Source: Sclerotinia nivalis (taxonomy: Eukaryota; Ascomycota; Leotiomycetes; Helotiales; Sclerotiniaceae). Taken from it: a stretch of 64,000 nucleotides of DNA. Within the stretch, counting starts at the first letter, position 1. The number at the start of each line of letters is the position of its first letter. Below are positions 55,435-64,000 of this stretch, one piece after another. Under the pieces are notes generated by a model, which did no database searches, was not told the origin of the DNA, and saw only the letters and a program-made list of their open reading frames with translations. Made by a program: the position numbers and the translations under genes. Location: NCBI GenBank assembly GCA_029531795.1, contig JAPEIS010000003.1, positions 2,294,001 to 2,358,000 of the forward strand, given 5' to 3'.

Positions 55435-58400
55435 GTTGAGATCTTTGAATTATTGACTTGACTTGAGACTTGACTGGAAGATTGTACTCAACGAAGGGGG
55501 AAAATGTAGAACTATATGTACTGATTTACCACCCACTGCTGATCGAGAACAATATCCCAGAAGAGGCAGGTAGGTACAAGACTCCTCTGTTTCATCAACT
55601 GTATCTCTCCATCGCCGTGTTCTCGTGATGAAAAGTGGCACCAAATTTGACGACATCTTCACGTATATCCACATCGACCAGCCTCGTTCAGTTGATATGA
55701 ACGACAAAAAAGGTGAAAGCCAAGGCGGTTCAATGTAAGGTGTTGTGTTCTCATCTCTTGGCTCCAACAATCCTTCCCATAGGTAGCAACTCCATACGAT
55801 CAAGATATCAGCGGGCGGCGCGGGCCGCGTCCTCTGTGTTCTGTTGGTTTATCTTAGATGCCGTCTTAACTCACTTCACTGAATATGGGCCTAGTCACAT
55901 TCAGCTGTGGTTTATCTCGTTTTTGCTCGAATTCCGTAAATATTGGTTATTACGAAGCAAAAATTCTGCAAAATTATCCACTTTGTTAATTCTTCCAATC
56001 ATATACTTTGCTCAGATCCCCAGGTTTAGATAAACTTTAGAATCAACTGGTTAGACCCATGTTCAATAATCAAGTGAGTTAAGACTGTATCTGATAAATT
56101 TCTTGAAGAATGAAGTTACGACTGGTGAAAAGGTAGATTAGCCGAAGTGTGCCAATGTCGGATATTATACCACATTAGGCAGGGGAAATGTTGAAAGGGG
56201 GCTTGGCGAGATCTGATAAACATCAATATTATGCCAAGGCCAAGTGCCAAGCAATTGCTTGAATATTTGGCAGAACATTCTGCTTATATAGGAAGGTGAA
56301 GATGGCGCTTTGTCCAGTATGTGCCAATGGTATCGATGTGTTGAGGTTCATACAAGTGCCGACGGGCCAAGCATATGTTGTATTGCCTTATCTCGTAATT
56401 TTATGTGATCAGGAGAATGTATTCGAAAGTGGCAGCTCGGGGGTTGTGGATTCGTGTCTGTGCCTATCTTTGATCGGCGTTCATGGACATGTACTCCGCG
56501 TACGACGCAGATAGCATAGAAAAGTACTATCGTGACATTATCGTTTCGTTGACACACAAAATCGAGTTGTATCTCGGAGGCCGATAATGATAGTGTTCTA
56601 GTCTTGATGGCATTCTTCCTCTGAGGCTATGAGTCAATTTATCAATGTGCGATAAGACTTTTGAAACATAATAAGAGTCAATTAACAAATGAGTGAGCAT
56701 TATTGTTATACATAGGGAGGGCCGACGAGATAGAAAGAAGAGAAAGGAGAAAGATGAAGAAAGTAATCATGGGTGGTTAGAAATTGCAAACCTAATGACT
56801 AAGCAACCTTCTGACGATGTGGGGTAATTAACCCGATATCACTTCGATCTGATGAATATTATTATTTACATTTATTCAACTTGTATGACTCTCATTTATC
56901 GTTAACTTACGTACTTTTTTTTCGTTCACATATGACTGAACTGAACTAATATTGCGCAAGAAGCTTTGCGTTGTTAAGGTGGCTTTTGAGTGGTATTAAA
57001 GAGGGCCGACATCATCACACACGGCTGTTTATTCATGGAATGATTGATGATGCGAAATCACTTTTTGAGCTTCCCCCGAAGTTTGGATGCCAAAAGGTAT
57101 TTCTGAGTCTAGAAATACTCTTTACGTTGCGAATAATGTTAGGTGAGGCTTCCAACAACCTTCGGCAAGTCTGCACGACGCCTCATGTCCTCTTCCTCTG
57201 GTATCTTATTTCATCTTGGTATTTGTATGTATGAGCAATAATCTGAGTTATTCTTATCGCCGCCGCCTGATACATATCAGATCTCAAAGTCTGAGTGTGT
57301 GTGGCAACTATGATCGAAGCTTATACCACTGCTGTCGTTTGGAAAGAAATTAATTTAAGAGCCATATAAGAAACGAGAGAGCTCTCACATTTTTGATGGC
57401 ATCTTTCTCCCTGGATAAATACTGCTCTAAACACTTCGATCTGCCTCTGATGAGGATAGATTTTGTCGGGACAACATCAAAGTTTTTGCGAAGAATATCA
57501 TAGGGGAGGCCCTTGCTTTCAATAAGACAGGTGCGTTCTGCTCTTACTATGTACCTGCTTAGCGTCATGATTCTATGTCTCAACAGAAATAGAAGCATGA
57601 AAGCTCAGCTGACATGCAAGTTGACACCGAAATTATAATCGGTGTTTCTGAAATTAAATCTCTCTGTCCAGTTACTGATACTTGTACATTCAAAGGCGTG
57701 GATTTTGCACCTGCGATGGTAAAGGTAGATGACGGAATCTACTCCCTGGCCCCTCCTCAGACCATGCTCAGAGAATGTGTTTTGTCCAGCTAAATTCTAC
57801 CATTGCGGAACTACCTTCACTTCCTTAGTGTTGATGGTTCTAGGTAGTGTCGGATAGCAAAGAGAAAGATGTTACAACGAGCGGCTGACATCGTATGGCG
57901 TAACGAAGGAGACGCAGTCTAGATCAGTTTGGAGTTTCCAGGCCGTCTTTACTACGAGGTATTTATCGGCGCTTATTCATTGATGGCATTTCGGAAATTT
58001 CTTCTGATTGGTGGAGTGCAGTCCCATGTATATCTTACTCCGAGAAGGATGCTTGAATGAAATGCGTAAGGGCAAAGCAATGACTGGAGAAATATTCTGG
58101 TCGCAAACTAGGAATCCATGTTACACAATTCGAAGAGATTTCTTTGATTTTTGAGATAGGTACGGTACGGTATGCCACTAGATACTCGATTCCCCAAGGT
58201 CTATCTCAGTGGGCATTCCTTTTTTCTCAGACCTCATTGAGTTCATAGCTCATAACCGCAATAGAATGGTGGAGCACAAATCGGCAATACAGATCCACCA
58301 AATCTTGGCAACCGTAAATGTATATAGTACATCACTATCACATATCTACTATGCATATGCACTAAGTATAGAGTGACAAAAATTTCGTCTTACCATCGGC

Positions 58401-58696
58401 GGCTAATAAACCACACAAAACATAGTTGACATTCGCGCTACATCGCATATGGACGTACGAACCCGACAGTTCGGTTCTGACCATGGATGGTTTATTACTA
58501 CCAACTGTTGCCAAATGTTAGTACAATCATCGACACCACATCAATGGCGATGAAATATACAAATATGAAACGGGAAGTTTCTCGTGGATTGTTATATATT
58601 GCAGCTAGAAGTGTTTGTTTATTACAACATCATCTTCATTTTCTTCATTCGAGATTTTCACGCAGTTTGAACCTGGTTTGAGGCTTCATATACAAC
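55435..58696. other. 3.3-kb spacer with possible relic coding segments
   Basis: The right-hand end is the promoter of the 58697 gene; the left is the deuterolysin promoter. At 57603-57791 (+) one frame is open for some 50 codons around VTDTCTFKGVDFAPAMVKVD with coding-like composition. It has no plausible start and ends at a stop. An 82-codon minus-strand ORF lies at 57350-57598. Both may be relics. No other gene seen. Confidence 0.4.
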
Positions 58697-59582
58697 ATGC
58701 ATCCTTCTAAGTTTCTCGAATTTGCAGCTTACCTTGGCTTGACTAATGGTGCTTGCGATACAAACGTCACAATAAACGGACTAGGTACAGCTTCTGATGG
58801 ACAACTTGTTATCAATCACCAAATTGCTCTCTTTTAATTTGGTGGATCATCGTGTAGTTAGTTTTACCACTTCTCCATATCCAAAAGCAGCATCATAACA
58901 GACCACGCAGATCCAAATACCACAGTCCTGAGTTCGTCATCATCATCAACGCCTATTTACCATCTATTGTACTAACCGTTATCTAGCTCAAGATATCTCC
59001 TATAGCCACATCAACATCCGTAGTTCATCCAGATCAGATTGGTACAGCTACTATGGCTTCCCAACTTTCGACCTATCCGCCCACTGCGATATCCAGAGTT
59101 CTGGCGTTCCCCTCCGAGAATTTGTCCAAACAGGTCACTTCACCTGGACATTAATCCCCGAGCAAAAAATCACAAACATTGTTTGCGAAACTACTCCTCA
59201 TACTATGGTCAATTTCATCGGGAAAGAAAAAGACGGAACTCAGGTTTTCCGCACGAAAAAAGTAGTTGGGAATGAGGAGCTTGGATTTAGATTTGGTGAG
59301 TATCTTGAATCCATTCTCTTAATTTTGTAGGCTATGAAGATTCTAATTTGAATAGACTCGGATTCTCCATCCACGATCCACCAACTAGAATCCACCTACC
59401 CATATTTCAGCTCTTGCAGAGTTTCAAATGGGAGGAATAAATTCTCATTTACGAAAACGGATCGTGGGATTTATACTATTAATCCACCACAACCTCAGCT
59501 GAAAATTTCGTGTCCGGATTTAGCTTCTTATCCGTGGAAGGGAACGTCGATGCCGAAAATGTATGTGCAGAGTTCGCGATGA
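58697..59582 (+). CDS. putative secreted Cys-containing protein, three exons
   Basis: None of the exons is a long ATG-initiated ORF, but together they read cleanly: 58697-58784 (MHPSKFLEFAAYLGLTNGA), 58987-59295 and 59356-59582, phases 1 and 1, 207 aa. Exon 2 carries DWYSYYGFPTFDLSAHCDIQ, TGHFTWTLIPEQKI and ELGFRF. Exon 3 carries SSCRVSNGRNKFSF, ISCPDLASYPW and the end YVQSSR. Introns have GT..AG ends; the first (about 200 nt) may hide a 30-nt micro-exon at 58901-58930, so the N-terminal join is uncertain. The N-terminus is only mildly hydrophobic. It has five to six Cys. No family recognised; small secreted protein is an inference. Confidence 0.5.
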
Positions 59583-62295
59583 TTATGGGCTTCCTTGGGA
59601 TTTTGGAGTTTGGTTCGGTTTTGAGGGATTGTACGAATTTGTATGAATATTTAAATATTGGGTGTATTTATATGGTAGAGAAGAACTGAGATGAGATGAG
59701 AATATCAACTCACTCTCTGATCGTAGAATCAGATACAAAAATTAGAGAACTATAATCAATATCTCTTCCCTCGTCTTCCTAATATTCCCCATCAACATAC
59801 CCCATCATCATTCCATCCCCGTATCTCACAAAATCCTCGTCCCAACTCCAACAATTGTTACACAGCACTGCTCACACCCATCTATTTATCGACCCTGCAC
59901 ATGTACTCACTTCGTACATGAACTCACTTTTTTCAGTTGGCGGTTATGGACCTAGGTTTCGTTACATCGTCAATTCTAGTAAACCCACTTATATCAAATA
60001 ATGACAGGGGTATTTGAATGGCGGAAGGGTTCCTGAACCCTGGTATTAGCAACTAACTGTTAGTCTACCAATTAGTTACCGAGGATATAATCAGGGGTGA
60101 GGTAAGGTAAGGTTAATATTAGGTGAGATTTTATTGTGTCACCAACGTTAACGATGGGTGTGGTCATTTATATATAGATGGAATATTGGATGTTGGAATG
60201 TACTGCCACTACTGTAACTGTTGGATTTTCGTATATTCTTTTTGAATAATTGCTATTTTGGTGTTTTATCGGGGGGAAATGCTGGGATAGTGGTTGGTTG
60301 GTCATGGATGGAAATGCGGAGTTCCTCCGGTTTGTGATGGATTAGTATGTACTATGTGATCATCTACTGTCGAAATACTTCAAATCGATGTTTTAATAAC
60401 GTGGTTGTGTTTGATTGTATGCACCTGTTCTTGTGTGGTTGTGGTACTAAATATGACTGATCCGCACCCCATCCATCCTATCCCCAAACTAATTCTAGTT
60501 ATATTTCTAATCGTCTACAAATTACCACCATCCAGAATAGCACACCTTTCTGGAGACAACCCTCCTCCTTGATCTATGAACAAGATATTCCCCTTCCGAT
60601 TTTTCCGTCTTAAGTACACTGCATCCACAGAAACCCCTTTCACCTCACAAAACTGTAACCATGTATCGAGATCTAGTCTCCAACCTTAGATATACATACC
60701 AACATTCTAATCCGGGATTTCTAAGTCAGCATGGAAAGAAAAGCGTGGAAACATGATAGTTATATCAATCACATTAATTTCATAGCACATAGCACATAGC
60801 ACATTTCTCAAAGGAAATCCCTCCGCCAGCGAAAATATGCCAAATAATCAAAACTATCTATATCCTTCTGCTTTGTCCTAGAAAAATTATATGCACTTGC
60901 AACACATTTAAAAATGCATATAATGATAGTATAACAACCCAAGACACAGATCTAACAACTAAACCTAGCTTCTTGCACTACAATAACAGAACATCATGTA
61001 TGACATCATCACCAGGATCGCAAGCTAAAGACTCAAAACGTAAAACTGCACCCAAAAAAAACCAAGCCAGTCTTGAGATTCAGACGGTTGAGTACCTGAC
61101 AATAGTGATTTCTTCTAATCCCATTTCCGTGTGCCTAGAGCCGCGTTTTGTGAAGATGATAATGAGCAGGTTGATTCTATAAGATACATATTCATGTTCA
61201 TATGAGTATCGGATGGAGTGACCAGCGAGGAAGATTAATGAATCGCCACCGTTGAGGTTGAGAATATTCGAAGAATCTTCATTTGTTGGTACTTGGTTAT
61301 CTGAAAGTCCTTCGATTTATCCATCAATTATGGTATTTTCAAGAACCATTATTGGAAGCTAAGGAATATGAAATATGGAACGATGGGTTGGGAAATGAGA
61401 TGAAGGATCTAGGGGGTGTTCGGGGGGGTGGTGGCTGTTGGGGAGTGAGGGGGATTGGGTTCGGATAAAGAGGGAATGGAATAGATGATGTTTTTAAGGA
61501 TTGAGGTAGATGAAAGGTAGGAACTTGGGTGGGGTGGAGTTTAACGGCAGTGGGAAATCGGTACTGTGGATGAGTGGAAATGTGATAATGGGAGTCTGGA
61601 AGTCAAGTAAATTAGACAGCGAGATATTTGGTATCCGTTGACATGGACATCCAATGATCCACATACCTTCTGTTTATTTGAGTGTAGCAAGACTCTATAT
61701 TTCCTAGTAGTTTCGACCAAATAAGCAGATGCACTACATCGTCTCAATACAAATCCTAACATTTGTGGGCGGGATTTTGCCTAAAGGTCGAAGAATAGAT
61801 ATAGCAAGAGTTCCCTGAAAATGAGATCATCCGGAAATGAGATCTTTTCGGCGTTCTACCAAGGTATTTCCAATTGCTAGGCTCCCATCATCAAATCCGC
61901 AACCTCAAAAGTCATCACAAAGATAGACGTGAAAGCTTGATACTCATATTCATTGCATTAAGCTTTGTGACACCTTCACTTTTCACAAACGAGAAAGGAG
62001 GCTACCTAGCTATAAATCATAGTGAGCAACTGTAGGAAACGCATCCATATCAAGTCATCAAACCATCAAACCATAAGTTTCGTTCCTGCAACACCAAGTG
62101 TAAAAGCCCTATTTCCTGATAAGCTGCTATCTCACCACCGATTCCCATGTTTATTCAAACCCTTCATAACACTATTGTGAATAAACTCGTAAAGACATGT
62201 GTATTCCATAACCCCAACTCCTCGCTGTGCTTTTTGCTCTCCGTAAGCAAAACAAAATTCGTTTACATCACACCTCTTTCATGAATTGATGAGTA
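59583..62295. other. 2.7-kb spacer
   Basis: No supported gene. Contains a (ATAGCACAT) triple repeat at about 60783-60806 and a GGTAAGGTAAGG run near 60100. ORFs at 60973, 61283 and 61541 have no domains. Confidence 0.5.
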
Positions 62296-64000
62296 CTACC
62301 GGGCAAGTTGATCACTGCTTGCTTCACATTCCTCAAAATCCAACTCCCATTTATCAACTTCTTGGAATTTTCTCGCCGCTTTCTTCAATTCCTTTCCTAC
62401 TCTCTTTTCTAATTCCGAACTATTCTCACTCCGAGGCTCTTCCGGTGATGTTGTGTCTTGAATTGGTGCCAAGCTATCATCTTGATCAGCTTCATTTTCC
62501 TTATCCGATGTTGTAGTCGCCGGTTTCCTTCCATAGGTTCTTTTTCCTTTGCCTTTTGCGGTAGGTTTGGCTTTCTGAGTACGTTTTGGAGGTGGGGCAG
62601 ATGCTCTGGAAGTAGATCGTGCAGATGCTTGACGACGAGTAGTTGGTGCGACGGTTATGGTTAGTTCGTCATCATGTTCACCAAGGCCAGTAACATCTAC
62701 TTCACCATCGGAAGATTCCACGTCTAAAGCGGATCGATGACGTTGACGACGTCTTGGAAGTAGAGCCTGTAGAGCTGCGGTAGATAGTGTTGCAGGTTGA
62801 GGTGCGACTTTACGTGTAGGTCGTTTGGAGGTGGACCGTGTCGGTATGTCGGGAGAATGTGTGAGTGAGGGTGGAGAAGATATAGGAGAGGATCGCATTT
62901 CTGAATTTGCAACACGTGGTGGAGTCCGAGGTTGTATAATGCGTCGAGGTCGGGTGATTGCTTGATGTGGATTTAAAGTAAGTTGAGGAGGGGGTGGAGG
63001 TGATGGTAAAGATTGAGCAGGTGAGAGAGAAGAACTGCTACCACGTGGAGGTGCCATAGTTTCACTCATAGGCTCGGGTGTTGTGATGCGTTCGATTGAT
63101 GGTAACGGCGAATCATTTAGTGAAAGCTCTTTATCTAGTTCCGGTAAATTATTCTCTTCCTCTTCATTACTTTCTATCGGCGCAGTCGCAGGTACAGTAT
63201 CTTCAGGATCCGAGTCGTTCACAGGCAATTTGGAAGGGCTCTGCTGCGCTTGCGAAGCCTCTTGTGAACGTGGAACTTGTACGTTGGATAGTTTTCGCTT
63301 TCTTGAACTCGAAGATGAAGGTACAGCTCTTCCCTTGGTAAAGTTTAAAGGTGTTGATTCATCTTCCGGCGCAAAACCATCCGAATCTGAATCCGAATCA
63401 AATGTAGGTCTTGCTTGCTCTGGCTTTCGCGCCGTTCCCAATATACTAGGTTCTCGAGCTCTCCTTTTGAAGTTACCGAGGCGCAACACTGATCCAATTT
63501 CTGGTCTATCCCCGGCTACGCTACTTGGTCTCCTAGATCCGGCGCGTCCTCTAAATGTTCCTAATCCTAGCCCAGATGTATTACTCTTGCCAACACTTGT
63601 GAGACCATTCTCCTCTGCCAAATCCGAATCTATACTGCTTGATCGAGCTCGCGCACCTTGCTGCCCTAAAATACTCGGTTCTCGTGCCCTTCTCCGAAAG
63701 TTTCCAATCGCAAGCACAGAATTGTCTATGGCCGATGTGAGTCTACCTCTTTTTCCTGCCTCAATCTCAGGACTACTAGATACTCGCATAGCATCACCAT
63801 CCGATTCTATACCCGGCGCATTCTTCGGGTTTGCGGTATACATAGCTTTCCTAGGTTTTGTGCCCTCGATATCGCTCGCGGTATTACGACCACTAGTTCG
63901 TGTTGCAACAGCCTTTCCCTTGACCAACTTCTTGGCGCTCGCGGATCCATTGCGGTCCTCATCACTAACATCATATAAATCGTTAAAAGGACGCGTTGCC
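62296..64000 (-). CDS. disordered nuclear-type protein with repeated FRRRAREPSILG modules, N-terminus beyond window
   Basis: The frame is open from the window's right edge (RPFNDLYDVSDED...) to the stop at 62296. It is thus 5'-partial: the apparent TTG start at 63927 is only where an ORF caller would begin. About 565 residues are visible. Three related basic modules recur: IGNFRRRAREPSILGQQG, LGTFRGRAGSRRPSSV and LGNFKRRAREPSILGTA. Ser/Pro/Asp-rich disorder with many SP/TP sites and Lys/Arg clusters follows. The protein ends in a conserved-looking helix, VGKELKKAARKFQEVDKWEL DFEECE. Nuclear localisation and phosphoregulation are inferences; I do not recognise the family. Confidence 0.7.
   Translation of the reverse strand, partial: ATRPFNDLYDVSDEDRNGSASAKKLVKGKAVATRTSGRNTASDIEGTKPRKAMYTANPKNAPGIESDGDAMRVSSSPEIEAGKRGRLTSAIDNSVLAIGNFRRRAREPSILGQQGARARSSSIDSDLAEENGLTSVGKSNTSGLGLGTFRGRAGSRRPSSVAGDRPEIGSVLRLGNFKRRAREPSILGTARKPEQARPTFDSDSDSDGFAPEDESTPLNFTKGRAVPSSSSSRKRKLSNVQVPRSQEASQAQQSPSKLPVNDSDPEDTVPATAPIESNEEEENNLPELDKELSLNDSPLPSIERITTPEPMSETMAPPRGSSSSLSPAQSLPSPPPPPQLTLNPHQAITRPRRIIQPRTPPRVANSEMRSSPISSPPSLTHSPDIPTRSTSKRPTRKVAPQPATLSTAALQALLPRRRQRHRSALDVESSDGEVDVTGLGEHDDELTITVAPTTRRQASARSTSRASAPPPKRTQKAKPTAKGKGKRTYGRKPATTTSDKENEADQDDSLAPIQDTTSPEEPRSENSSELEKRVGKELKKAARKFQEVDKWELDFEECEASSDQLAR

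Overview
The window is nuclear DNA from a filamentous ascomycete. Genes carry short introns (about 48-185 nt, GT..AG, often with a CTAAC/CTAAT branch site just before the acceptor). Intergenic DNA is AT-rich, and the gene set is typically fungal: HET-domain and NACHT/NLR-type proteins, deuterolysin, S28 peptidase, an NCS1 permease, Mediator Med6 and proteasome chaperone Pac3. Codon and spacer composition would suit a Leotiomycete such as Botrytis/Sclerotinia, but that placement is inference. No rRNA gene, convincing tRNA or CRISPR array was seen.

Layout. 1-4087 (-): a five-exon NLR-like (NACHT plus TPR-like) gene running off the left edge, its frame broken by a 14-bp tandem duplication. 4.1-8.1 kb: long spacer. 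8.1-17.7 kb: a Golgi-type O-fucosyltransferase-like protein, the ribosome-biogenesis helicase Ecm16/Dhr1, an F-box-like protein and Med6. 17.7-21 kb: repeat-bearing spacer. 21-26 kb: an NCS1 nucleobase/allantoin-type permease and a 2-oxoglutarate/Fe(II) oxygenase, divergently transcribed from a spacer with several GATA sites. 26.7-33.3 kb: Pac3, a 1007-aa Asn-rich protein with about two dozen Gly-flanked tryptophans, and dephospho-CoA kinase. 36-38.7 kb: a small gene with a poly-C frameshift and a small calycin-like gene. 39.7-41.6 kb: dihydroxy-acid dehydratase (ILV3).

42.6-46.4 kb is accessory in character: a MITE-like inverted-repeat element, a decayed HET pseudogene and an intact HET gene diverging from it. 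48-60 kb is rich in secreted-type products: S28 serine peptidase, a Cys-rich membrane-anchored protein, deuterolysin, and a 207-aa Cys-containing protein reconstructed here from three exons, none of which is a long ORF; a BTB protein sits among them. 62.3-64 kb (-): a disordered protein with three related Arg-rich modules, truncated by the right edge.

How the genes fit together. Housekeeping functions (rRNA processing, transcription, proteasome assembly, CoA and branched-chain amino-acid synthesis) alternate with allorecognition/innate-immunity-like genes (NLR, HET) and secreted hydrolases. The permease/oxygenase pair is the only arrangement that looks like a functional two-gene unit. All exon joins were derived by hand from reading frames and splice consensus; none is supported by transcript data.
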